DNA of 64,000 nt. It comes from Bifidobacterium sp. N4G05 (lineage in GTDB: Bacteria; Actinomycetota; Actinomycetes; Actinomycetales; Bifidobacteriaceae). Below the pieces are notes generated by a model that saw only the letters and a list, made by a program, of their open reading frames with translations, did no database searches and was not told where the DNA came from. Below are positions 47,107 to 54,438 of the stretch, piece after piece (position 1 is the first letter of the stretch; every line of letters begins with the position of its first letter). The stretch lies in assembly GCF_002742445.1 (NCBI RefSeq), contig NZ_NJNQ01000005.1, forward strand, positions 62,001 through 126,000. Direction: 5' to 3'. The position numbers and the translations under genes were made by a program.

Positions 47107-47850
47107 TTAGCCAACGTTCCCCCATGACAGCGGACTATGATTCGCTGCTTTAAGCACTGGCAAGTGAAACTCGATGCCAGGTTTCTCTCCCCACGGCACT
47201 CTAGCTAAATCGGTTATGTTGCCTGGCCATTCAGGCACCTTATTACTAGAACTGAGATCAAACAAAGTGAAAGCGAATGGCGGTATCCTGATACATGCCA
47301 TTTTGCAGCACGTGTAATCCGCAAATATGGGAACCATCCATCCGGTGAACAGCTTTTGTTCACGCAGGTTATCGACTATAAACATATGGAGTCTGTATCG
47401 CTGGGGGAAAACAGTGCTCTCCCTATCCAAGAGATAGTCCTTACAGTCATGCATATCACCAGCTGATACACAGAAGTTCGACATCACCTGCTTCACAAAT
47501 GCAAGAGGCATGAGCCTATCTGTCTTGAAATGAATGGATTTATCCCCTTCCTGAAAGTCAGAGACAAGGATTTGCTGTCCAGTTGCACGATAGAACTCAC
47601 TGAATGGCTTGACGTAGTTTTGACCAAGATAACTATTGCATGAGCTGCAAATCGTCTTGAATCCTTGTCCTCTTTGCAATTGCCGATACTTCAGGCCTTC
47701 CATGTCATCCTGCCCGGTCAAGCTGCTCTTCACGGCGTCAACGCCTGAATAGAGCTTCACCGTGTGATCATTACCCACAGATTGAGGAGGGATGTGTTCA
47801 AAGCTCAGCGGCCCTTCTTTACCGCAGATTCGGCAAATGTCATCTGCCAT
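47107..47850 (-). CDS. HNH-type zinc protein, putative effector nuclease
   Basis: A 247-residue protein with an N-terminal CRICGKEGPLSFEHIPP (Cys-x2-Cys and a His of an HNH-like beta-beta-alpha metal fold) and a second CSSCNSYLG (about residues 79-87). The rest is a unique domain with no motif I recognise. The N-terminus resembles HNH endonucleases found in phage-defence islands. It lies 19 bases downstream of the membrane-protein gene 48286-47870 in the same orientation, and both are clearly lower in GC than the flanking element genes. A nuclease function is inferred, not shown. Confidence 0.55.
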   Translation of the reverse strand: MADDICRICGKEGPLSFEHIPPQSVGNDHTVKLYSGVDAVKSSLTGQDDMEGLKYRQLQRGQGFKTICSSCNSYLGQNYVKPFSEFYRATGQQILVSDFQEGDKSIHFKTDRLMPLAFVKQVMSNFCVSAGDMHDCKDYLLDRESTVFPQRYRLHMFIVDNLREQKLFTGWMVPIFADYTCCKMACIRIPPFAFTLFDLSSSNKVPEWPGNITDLARVPWGEKPGIEFHLPVLKAANHSPLSWGNVG

Positions 47851-47869
47851 TTCACGTCATCTCCAAACG

Positions 47870-48286
47870 TTATTGCCACAGGCCGAGGAATGCTGCGGCA
47901 ATGAAATCGAGAAGCGCAGCACCGACCAGAATCAATGCATATAGGTTGAAATAACTGCGCATCAATTTAAGTTTTGCAACATGAAGTTTCTCGTTTGTTG
48001 ATTCAAAGTATTCCATCGATCCCGACACGACTTTTTCTATCGCAGGAAAGACCGCGCCAATGATGGCGAGCGACGAAGTCACGAGTGTAGCCTTTGCGCC
48101 GTCTTGCAGAATGGTGAATGAGAGAATCCCCGCACCAATAGCTAATCCGATGGCGATGATTGCGTACCATGCTGCTGCTTTCCGAAGGGAGACTCGATCG
48201 GCTTCGTCTAGTTCTTCCCAGTTTGAAGCAGCGCCGAGAGATTGCTTAATCCAAAGATCATTCTGCTGCTGGTCGTTATTTTGCAT
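47870..48286 (-). CDS. Small four-helix membrane protein paired with the HNH gene
   Basis: A 138-residue protein starting MQNNDQQQNDLWIKQSLGA after AAGGGGAAAGA. A soluble N-terminus (about 45 residues) is followed by hydrophobic segments AWYAIIAIGLAIGAGILSF, TLVTSSLAIIGAVFP and, after an amphipathic helix, FNLYALILVGAALLDFIAAAFLGLW. The arrangement resembles SLATT-type or other 2TM/4TM effectors of defence systems, but no family is certain. It is the first gene of a two-gene unit with the HNH protein. Confidence 0.6.
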   Translation of the reverse strand: MQNNDQQQNDLWIKQSLGAASNWEELDEADRVSLRKAAAWYAIIAIGLAIGAGILSFTILQDGAKATLVTSSLAIIGAVFPAIEKVVSGSMEYFESTNEKLHVAKLKLMRSYFNLYALILVGAALLDFIAAAFLGLWQ

Positions 48287-48471
48287 TCTTTCCCCTTTCC
48301 CGGGCATCTTTTGGCGAATACTATAGCGTCTTGATTTACCTATTTCTGTAAGTATGCTGAACGAATGCTGTGTGAATTTGTCCGCCGCTGATTCCACGGG
48401 ACTGCACGAGGATGGCCGTATGCGTAGGCATGGCGGTGGGCCGTGCCGTTCCTGTGCGGAGGAGTGCGGCT

Positions 48472-48678
48472 GTGGATTTGATGAACCAGGTGCTGGAGTT
48501 GTTCGTGAAGTTCGCGACGATTGGCGGTGGCTTGTGGCTGGTGTGGGGCGCGGTGACATTCGGTGGTGGTTTGAAGGATCATAACGGGCCGCAGACGCAG
48601 TCGGGCCTGTGGCAGATCGTGGGCGGCGGCATGATTATCGCGGCGGCGCAGATCTTCAGCGCCGTGGCGTTGGGCTGA
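48472..48678 (+). CDS. TrbC/VirB2-like small membrane protein of a conjugation module
   Basis: A 68-residue protein, VDLMNQVLELFVKFATIGGGLWLVWGAVTFGGGLKDHNG..., with two hydrophobic helices and a Gly-rich turn. This is the pattern of pilin-like/T4SS accessory proteins that precede TrbL-type genes in Gram-positive conjugative elements. GTG 48472 is seven bases after GGAGGAG. The TrbL-like stub follows 28 bases downstream. Function is inferred from size, topology and context. Confidence 0.6.
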   Translation: MDLMNQVLELFVKFATIGGGLWLVWGAVTFGGGLKDHNGPQTQSGLWQIVGGGMIIAAAQIFSAVALG

Positions 48679-48706
48679 GCCGGTTTGAGGCATCGGGGAT
48701 CCCGGC

Positions 48707-48988
48707 ATGGAGGATTTCATCGTTGCGATGCTCAACATGATCGGGGGCGGTGGCGCCGGTTCGATAGCCACTGGCATGCTGTCGCAGGGGCCGGAGACGT
48801 GGAATCCGGCGCTTTACCAGTTGGCCGTGAACGTGCATGACGTGGCGGTCAAGCCGTTGACCTCGGTGGTTCTGGCGGTGGTGTTTACCTTGGAGTTGGC
48901 GCGTAATTCCACGCGCATCGAGTCCGACCGCGAGTTGGGCGTGAAGATCGTGGCGAGCCGTTCCTGCAAGTCCGGCCAAGCCTCGTAG
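48707..48988 (+). pseudogene. TrbL-like conjugation membrane protein, truncated by a deletion junction
   Basis: The frame starts MEDFIVAMLNMIGGGGAGS and has the amphipathic and first hydrophobic segment (TSVVLAVVFTLELARNS) of TrbL/VirB6-like T4SS proteins. After about residue 84 (GVKIVA, 48958) it runs into the antisense of the parB 3' part and stops at 48988. Family members have several hundred residues with many more helices, so this is a stub. Confidence 0.7.
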
Positions 48989-49533
48989 TCGGCGATGGTC
49001 TCCCAATCCTCGATGGACAGCTGGGCCGCGCCCACATGTGAGCGCACATCATCGTCGATGGCCGCGACCTTGAGACGGCGGCGCACCAGCGACACCGAAC
49101 GACCGGTCTTGCGCGCGGCCTCCTCGACGCTCGACCCCAAGTCCAACAATCCTTGGTAGCCATCGGCTTCCTCGACGACGGTCAGGTCGGTTCGCTGGCT
49201 GTTCTCGACCAGCATCAGCTCGCGCTGTTCCCGTTCGTCCAGCTCGGCCACGACCGCCGGAACCCGTTCCAATCCCGCCAGTTTCGCGGCCGCCAGCCGC
49301 CGATGGCCGATGACCAGCGTGAACCGTCCCTCCGGCGCGGGCACGACCAGCAGGTTCTGTCGGATGCCTTGGGCGCGGATGGAATCGGCCAGCTCGCCCA
49401 CATCGCCCACGTCGCGGCGGGGATTCGCCGGATTCGGGTCGATAAGCGCCGTTTCGAGCATGACCACTCCGCCGGCGGCTGGCGCAAGGCCGGTGGTTTC
49501 ATTGATGGCGGCGATGGTGTTTGCGGTTTCCAT
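48814..49533 (-). pseudogene. ParB/Srx-type nuclease-domain protein, C-terminus lost at the same junction
   Basis: ATG 49533 follows CGAAAGGAAACCCATC. Residues 25-110 form a ParB N-terminal domain: LIDPNPANPRRDVGDV, ADSIRAQGIRQNLLVVP, then VIGHRRLAAAKLAG. An HTH follows (SVEEAARKTGRSVSLVRRRL). After QERLATI (about 48950) the frame continues as antisense of the trbL stub. It is truncated compared with plasmid ParB-like proteins, though the two main domains are intact and it may still act. Confidence 0.72.
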
Positions 49534-49624
49534 GATGGGTTTCCTTTCGAAAAAGAGTTGTCTGAGTGATTGAAGTGGGAAGCGGCGGGCCGCGCCCGGC
49601 GGCCCGCCGGAATCATGTCGTTGT

Positions 49625-50233
49625 TCAGAGCGCCCAATCAGGCAGCATTCCGTGCTCGCAGGCCGTGACCACGAGGGCGGCCAGCGAGCATTCCTCGTCC
49701 GCCAGCAGGGCCTTGAGCCCCCATTCCGCCACGCGGCCGACATGGCCGGCCGACCACGACAGGTAGGCGCACACCGTCAGCAACTGGGCCCGCCTGCTCT
49801 GGGGCACGCGCTCGACGAACCCGGCGAGGATGTCCACCGCGAGGTCGAGGCGTGACGTGTCGGGCTTCTGGCCGGCGTGGAACCAACCCTCCAACACGCG
49901 CTCCAGCAGCGCCGTCGATTTCAGCGAATATCGTTCCTCGACCATGACGCGCAGTTGCTTCATGGAAACCTCCGGGCTGATTGCGGTCACGATAAGCGTG
50001 TCGCGAGAACGAAAGTCGGCGTCCAGCGTCACGGCCAACGCCAATTGCTCGCGGGCCGTGAAGCCCTCGCCTTTGCCAGCCAGCAGCCTGCGCCACTTCC
50101 TCAGCAGGGGCGTGAACCATTCGGCCGCCGCCTCACGCGGCCCCATATCGATGCGCGCCTGCCGGTATTCCTCGGCCAGTCGCTCCGCCAGCCGCTCGTC
50201 GGCCGGACGCACTTGGGCAATGGTGCCAGTCAT
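49625..50233 (-). CDS. DUF4192-like protein
   Basis: A 202-residue soluble protein. The C-terminal half (LDLAVDILAGFVERV, LLTVCAYLSWSAGHVGRVAEWGLKALLADEECSLA) matches the ending typical of the actinobacterial DUF4192 family, whose function is unknown. ATG 50233 is nine bases after AAAGGA, better placed than ATG 50239. It lies upstream of the parB-like gene on the same strand, 91 bp apart, so they may form one unit. Confidence 0.6.
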   Translation of the reverse strand: MTGTIAQVRPADERLAERLAEEYRQARIDMGPREAAAEWFTPLLRKWRRLLAGKGEGFTAREQLALAVTLDADFRSRDTLIVTAISPEVSMKQLRVMVEERYSLKSTALLERVLEGWFHAGQKPDTSRLDLAVDILAGFVERVPQSRRAQLLTVCAYLSWSAGHVGRVAEWGLKALLADEECSLAALVVTACEHGMLPDWAL

Positions 50234-50617
50234 ATCCATCGGTCCTTTCCGTGGTGTCCGAACCCCCAAGTCCGCTTCCACGCGGCCCATGCCCGCGAGC
50301 CATGCGAGCGGCCAAGAGCAATGTCATACGCTGCAAGCGCATGGCCCAGGGCCGCGATCCGCCCGACGATGGAGGAGAGTATGTCGCGTAGCCCCGTCTG
50401 AAGCATTCTCTCCGCAATCGGCGGGCGTCACCCGACGACCACAGCCAAACGTCAATGTCGCTATGGTTGTTGCATGGCACGCAGATATGGAAAAGTCCCG
50501 GCGATTGTCGCCGGGGCCAAGTGTTTAGGAACTTTTCGACAGACCGCAGCCGCGTTGCTGTATCAGTCCCGCATCAATCAGCCGAAAACCGAATGACAGA
50601 TGAATTGGTTCATCCGA
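50234..50617. other. Intergenic region between DUF4192-like and nucleotidyltransferase genes
   Basis: No supported gene. The frames present lack starts with ribosome binding sites. It should hold the minus-strand promoter of the DUF4192-parB unit. Confidence 0.45.
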
Positions 50618-51283
50618 TCATAGGGATCGCATAACGGCTGAGCACCATTGCTGCAATGTCGAGTAATCCTCTTCTCGGGCTTCGCTAGGGTCGATGCTGT
50701 GCGCGAGCAGCATGCGCTCCGATGGGTCGTCCAGAGCGGCAAGCAGTTCACACTTGGTCGGGACGAACACGCCGGCACGGACTGCGTGGACGATCTGCAA
50801 GGAGAAGAAGAACCCCTTGAGCATGGCGCGTAAAGCGTCCAGACGGGCATCCGCAGACAGCTCCCGCGTCGTCAGATACGTGTGATTGGTCATGTGATAA
50901 AGGTTCGCCACGCTCACCCTCGCGCCCAGCCGGACATCGGCCGGACCATAGGCGGGAAGCAAAGCGCACAGGTTGCCATGCCAGACCTGGGTGCCATGCT
51001 CGAACTGCGCGAGCTCATAGGCGGGCCATGCGGCCAGTTCGTCGCGCCCGCAGGTGAAGCCGACGGCCTTGTCTCCCTCCGGCACCGTGCGCATCGCCTC
51101 GTGGAAGTGGTCAAGATCGGTCAGATCCACATGGTCGAGCACCACCAGCAAGTCGATGTCGCTGTCCGGCCGGACCTCGCCACGCAGATAACTACCCTGC
51201 AATCCCATGCACAGCAAGCGTTCGCCGAACGCCTCTCGCAATGCCGCCATCGCCAGCGGCTTCCATTCACCTAGATCAATCAT
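50618..51283 (-). CDS. Nucleotidyltransferase-fold protein (MNT/aminoglycoside adenylyltransferase-like)
   Basis: A 221-residue protein with the Pol-beta nucleotidyltransferase motif GSYLRGEVRPDSDIDLLVVL (metal-binding DSDID) near residues 29-48, followed by an all-helical half that may correspond to a HEPN/KNTase C-terminal domain. Such proteins modify small molecules such as aminoglycosides, or act as antitoxins when paired with a HEPN gene; no HEPN partner is adjacent. ATG 51283 is preferred over TTG 51310. Confidence 0.7.
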   Translation of the reverse strand: MIDLGEWKPLAMAALREAFGERLLCMGLQGSYLRGEVRPDSDIDLLVVLDHVDLTDLDHFHEAMRTVPEGDKAVGFTCGRDELAAWPAYELAQFEHGTQVWHGNLCALLPAYGPADVRLGARVSVANLYHMTNHTYLTTRELSADARLDALRAMLKGFFFSLQIVHAVRAGVFVPTKCELLAALDDPSERMLLAHSIDPSEAREEDYSTLQQWCSAVMRSL

Positions 51284-51407
51284 CGTCAAACTCTCGCAAT
51301 CATCAGCCAATGTTAAAAAGGCAAAGAAAGTTCAGTCTAGCAAAGAACAGTTCCCCGATTAGGCGTGCCGTCATCGCGGGATGCCTTGTCGGGGTACTGT
51401 CCGTCTT

Positions 51408-52772
51408 TCAGCTGGCCAGGTTGAGCTCGTCGATGACTTGCTTGAAGTCCGCGATCATCCGGGTCAGTTCGCGCACCCTTTGCTCGGTGACGTTGACGAT
51501 GTCTTCCAAACTGTCCGTCTGCGTTCCCTCCGCATAGGCTTCCTGAAGGAACTCGTCGGCCAGTAGGTTGACGATTTGGCGTTGGTGCTCCGCGACGACG
51601 CGCTGATAATGCTTGATGGCGACCTTTTCGCTGGCATGGCCAAGCTGGTTCATCACCTCGCGCAACGTGCCGCCCTTGAGCATCAGGAGGGTGGCGTGGC
51701 TGGCGCGCAGGTCATGCAACATCAGATCGGAGCGTCCCGCCTTCTTACGCGCCCTGGCAAACTGCGCCTCCAGCGTGGTCTGGCTCATGACCTTGACCCT
51801 TCTGGGCACGAACACCGGTGAAGTGGGGTCATCCAAATCGCAGAACGTATGCAGGTGCTCGCGAATCATATCGACCAAGGCGTCCGGGATGGGAAGGTCC
51901 CGGACGCTGCGCTTGGTCTTGGTCTTGGCGAACCTTGCCTCTCCTCGATCCAGATGTCCCCGGTTGACCGACCTGCGCACACGCAGAATCTTGTTATCCA
52001 AGTCAATGTCACCGACTTGCAGGCCGCAGAGTTCCCCGCATCGCAGCCCGCCGGCAAGCGTGGAGAGAAACACCGTCAGCCGCGTGTAATCCGGCATGTT
52101 CTCGGCCAGCACGCGCAGTTGCTTGGGAGTGACCGGCGGTATGTCCTCCCTTACGGAATCCGGTTCCGGCGGTATCGGAAAGATGAACGGATTGTCCTTA
52201 AGCAATGGCGGGGACCCATCCATGCTCATGGTTGTGGCCGAGCGGAACACGGCCTTGAGCCGCATGCAGGCCCGTCGGAACGACCACTGCCCCTCGGGAT
52301 GCGGGCCGTCATACCAGTTTTTGATATGTCTGGGCTTGATTTCCGTCAGGCGCAGTCCTTCGAACGCGGGCATGAAATGGGCGATGTCCAGGTACAGGTT
52401 GCGTCTGGTTCCGCCGGCTATCCGTTCGCCGTTGGGCAGCGTGTATTCGACGGCCCATTGCTCGACATACTCCTTGAACATCATCTGGTTGGCTCGTTCC
52501 CGCCTCATGCGGTCACGGGGATGAACCCACGTTTGGATGCCTTTGGTATGTAGATCGACCAGATGATGCTCGTTCTCCAACCACACATGAGCCTCGTGCT
52601 CCTGATGTGGCTTGAATTGCTTCTGCACCTTCTTGCCATGATCCACGGGGTTCGGATAACGAACCTGCCATGCGCTGAGGCTACCGGAATCGTCGTATCG
52701 GGGAATGACGGTACCCCATTGGCTACGCGGCTTGGACATGACTTTCCCCACTGGAATGTTGGTTTTTGGCAT
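51408..52772 (-). CDS. int: Tyrosine recombinase / phage-type integrase
   Basis: A 454-residue site-specific recombinase that should integrate and excise the element. It has an Arm-binding N-terminus, a SAM-like core-binding domain (FKEYVEQWAVEYTLP...), and a catalytic domain with Arg in GGLRCGELCGL, HDLRASHATLLM (H-x-x-R box), GHASEKVAIKHYQ (His/Trp position and nucleophilic Tyr). A C-terminal coiled coil (TEQRVRELTRMIADFKQVIDEL) extends beyond the usual end. ATG 52772 follows AAGGGAGAG. It is the last gene before the right att site. Confidence 0.93.
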   Translation of the reverse strand: MPKTNIPVGKVMSKPRSQWGTVIPRYDDSGSLSAWQVRYPNPVDHGKKVQKQFKPHQEHEAHVWLENEHHLVDLHTKGIQTWVHPRDRMRRERANQMMFKEYVEQWAVEYTLPNGERIAGGTRRNLYLDIAHFMPAFEGLRLTEIKPRHIKNWYDGPHPEGQWSFRRACMRLKAVFRSATTMSMDGSPPLLKDNPFIFPIPPEPDSVREDIPPVTPKQLRVLAENMPDYTRLTVFLSTLAGGLRCGELCGLQVGDIDLDNKILRVRRSVNRGHLDRGEARFAKTKTKRSVRDLPIPDALVDMIREHLHTFCDLDDPTSPVFVPRRVKVMSQTTLEAQFARARKKAGRSDLMLHDLRASHATLLMLKGGTLREVMNQLGHASEKVAIKHYQRVVAEHQRQIVNLLADEFLQEAYAEGTQTDSLEDIVNVTEQRVRELTRMIADFKQVIDELNLAS

Positions 52773-52953
52773 GATTGCTCTCCCTTGAACAAAAAGTGCA
52801 CCCAAATATGCACTTAAGGGAGATTGAAGAAAACCTGCATATGCAGCTCAACACAAGGCGGCAAGTCTGCGCGATTTCGGTACGCGGCTAGAGCGTCCTT
52901 GGTTACTTCGGCTACGATAAAGCCAAGCCTAGGAACCTTGAAATACCGCCCAA

Positions 52954-52992
52954 GCTAGGGTGTTTGCGACGGTGCAACCCTATGCTAGGGTG
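52954..52992 (+). promoter_or_regulatory. Promoter with paired GCTAGGGTG repeats near attR
   Basis: TTGCGA (52964-52969) and TAGGGT (52986-52991) make a -35/-10 pair with a 16-bp spacer, pointing toward the small ORF at 53047. GCTAGGGTG occurs at 52954-52962 and 52984-52992, exactly 30 bp apart, which suggests a protein binding on one helix face or two overlapping promoters. Confidence 0.45.
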
Positions 52993-53046
52993 GCATCCAG
53001 AATTGAAGTTGAATCATGCACCACTTCCGGAGAGGAGGTAGGGAGC

Positions 53047-53103
53047 ATGAGCGGTGATGTTGTTGCCCCCTTGGAGGGTGCGACGCGCAGGCGATTCAAG
53101 TGA
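53047..53103 (+). CDS. 18-codon ORF ending inside the att core
   Basis: ATG 53047 follows GGAGAGGAGGTAGGGAGC, one of the strongest ribosome binding sites in the window, and the frame MSGDVVAPLEGATRRRFK ends at TGA 53101-53103, which is part of the att core. It is too short to classify. It could be a leader peptide or the end of a rearranged gene. Confidence 0.35.
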   Translation: MSGDVVAPLEGATRRRFK

Positions 53104-53112
53104 TTCGGCAGG
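53100..53112. repeat. Putative attR core
   Basis: GTGATTCGGCAGG, identical to 35119-35131. The surrounding CGATTCAAGTGATTCG is an imperfect palindrome, as expected for recombinase core sites. Confidence 0.6.
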
Positions 53113-53166
53113 CTACCGGTTTTACGCCTCGTGTGGAATAAACATGAAAGACATGTAGAACAATAA

Positions 53167-53208
53167 AAGAAGTTCCCCCTGCCAGAGTTCTGGCAGGGGG
53201 AACTTCTT
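53167..53208. terminator. Terminator of tal
   Basis: AAGAAGTTCCCCCTGCCA and TGGCAGGGGGAACTTCTT form a perfect 18-bp stem around GAGTTC. Being symmetrical, it can also stop transcription leaving the element. Confidence 0.92.
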
Positions 53209-53242
53209 TAGCTTAAATCGCTCTAACGTCTAAGCAAGAAGC

Positions 53243-54346
53243 TCAGCCGTTGACACGGTCGATGCCGGCCTGGACGTCGGTGAGGACGGAATCCCAGGAC
53301 TTGATGAAGGAAGCGACGCCGTCGGCTTCCAGCTTGTCGGTGACAGCCTTGAAGTCGATGCCCAGCTCAGCGAGCTTGGCCATGATGGCGTGGGACTCTT
53401 CGTAGGTGCCCTTGATGGTCGGGGCGCCGTTGCCGTGATCGGCGAGAGCGTTCAGGGTCTTCTCCGGCATGGTGTTCACGATGAGCGGAGCGACGAGCTC
53501 GTCAACGTAGACGCAATCGGAGTAGGCCGGGTTCTTGGTGCCGGTGGAGGCCCACAGTGGACGCTGCTTCTTGGCACCCTTGGCTTCGAGAGCAGCCCAA
53601 CGCGGATCGTTGGCGAACTTGTTCTCGAACAGCTCGTAAGCGAGGCGAGCGTTGGCGATAGCGGCCTTGCCCTCGAGAGCCTTGGCCTCATCGGAGCCGA
53701 TCTCCTCAAGCTTGTTGTCGACGGCGGTGTCCACGCGGGACACGAAGAAGGAAGCGACGGAACCGATGTGCTTCAGGTCATGGCCGTTGGCGTCAGCCTG
53801 AGCGATGCCTTCGATGAAGGCGTCGATGACCTGCTCGTAACGCTCGAGCGAGAAGATCAGGGTGACGTTGACGGAGATGCCCTTGGCCAGGGTTGCGGTG
53901 ATTGCCGGCAGGCCTTCGAGGGTTGCCGGGATCTTGATCATGGCGTTCGGACGGTTGACCTTCTCCCAGAGCTCGACAGCCTGCTTCTCAGTGGCTTCAG
54001 TCTCGTGGGCCAGACGCGGATCAACTTCGATGGAGACGCGGCCATCGACGAAATCGGTGGCTTCGGCGATCTCACGGAAGATGTCGGTGGCGTTACGCAC
54101 GTCGGTGGTGGTGAGCTCGCGGATAGCGGTCTCAACGTCAACCTTGCCGAGCTCCTTGAGCTGTGCATCGTACGGGCCGACCTGGCTCAGAGCCTTCTGG
54201 AAGATGGACGGGTTGGTGGTGACGCCAACGACGTTCTTGTCCTTGATGAGCTCCTGCAGGTTGCCGGACTCAATACGGGTGCGGGACAGGTCGTCCAGCC
54301 AGATCGAGACACCGGAGTCAGAGGTGCGCTGAGTTGCTTCAGTCAT
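53243..54346 (-). CDS. tal: Transaldolase
   Basis: A 367-residue actinobacterial-type transaldolase moving a dihydroxyacetone unit between sugar phosphates. In bifidobacteria it works with transketolase to feed xylulose 5-phosphate to the phosphoketolase (bifid) shunt. Motifs are GVTTNPSIFQKAL (about residues 39-51), NAMIKIPATLEGL with the Schiff-base Lys, NVTLIFSLERY and VASFFVSRVDT. It is downstream of tkt on the same strand, with a tkt terminator between, and has highly biased codons. Confidence 0.97.
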   Translation of the reverse strand: MTEATQRTSDSGVSIWLDDLSRTRIESGNLQELIKDKNVVGVTTNPSIFQKALSQVGPYDAQLKELGKVDVETAIRELTTTDVRNATDIFREIAEATDFVDGRVSIEVDPRLAHETEATEKQAVELWEKVNRPNAMIKIPATLEGLPAITATLAKGISVNVTLIFSLERYEQVIDAFIEGIAQADANGHDLKHIGSVASFFVSRVDTAVDNKLEEIGSDEAKALEGKAAIANARLAYELFENKFANDPRWAALEAKGAKKQRPLWASTGTKNPAYSDCVYVDELVAPLIVNTMPEKTLNALADHGNGAPTIKGTYEESHAIMAKLAELGIDFKAVTDKLEADGVASFIKSWDSVLTDVQAGIDRVNG

Positions 54347-54397
54347 TGTTTTTCTCCTTGATACCTTTTTGGATCAAATCTTTATCTATTGTGCGGT

Positions 54398-54432
54398 AAA
54401 AGGGGAGAGGCACATGCATTGTGCCCCTCCCC
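54398..54432 (-). terminator. Terminator of tkt
   Basis: On the minus strand GGGGAGGGGCACA pairs with TGTGCCTCTCCCC (one bulge or mismatch), followed by TTTT. Confidence 0.8.
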
Positions 54433-54438
54433 GTCGAA

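Larger units (their letters stand above)
35119..53112. mobile_element. Integrated element (~18 kb), degenerate integrative conjugative/mobilisable type
   Basis: Bounded by the 13-bp direct repeat GTGATTCGGCAGG at 35119-35131 and 53100-53112, between the aminotransferase gene and tal. It encodes a tyrosine integrase at the right end, HTH, WhiB, ParA, ParB, a TrbC/TrbL-like remnant, a conjugation-type surface adhesin and cargo genes. Joining the two ends at the repeat gives the leftmost HTH gene a natural stop codon, which supports the boundary. Most of the transfer genes (relaxase, coupling protein, VirB4) are absent. Confidence 0.75.

Noticed and set aside
42431..48390. 13-bp direct repeat TTGTCCGCCGCTG at 42431-42443 and 48378-48390
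   Set aside because: Several 13-mers should repeat by chance in 64 kb, and no gene-structure evidence supports it as a recombination site.
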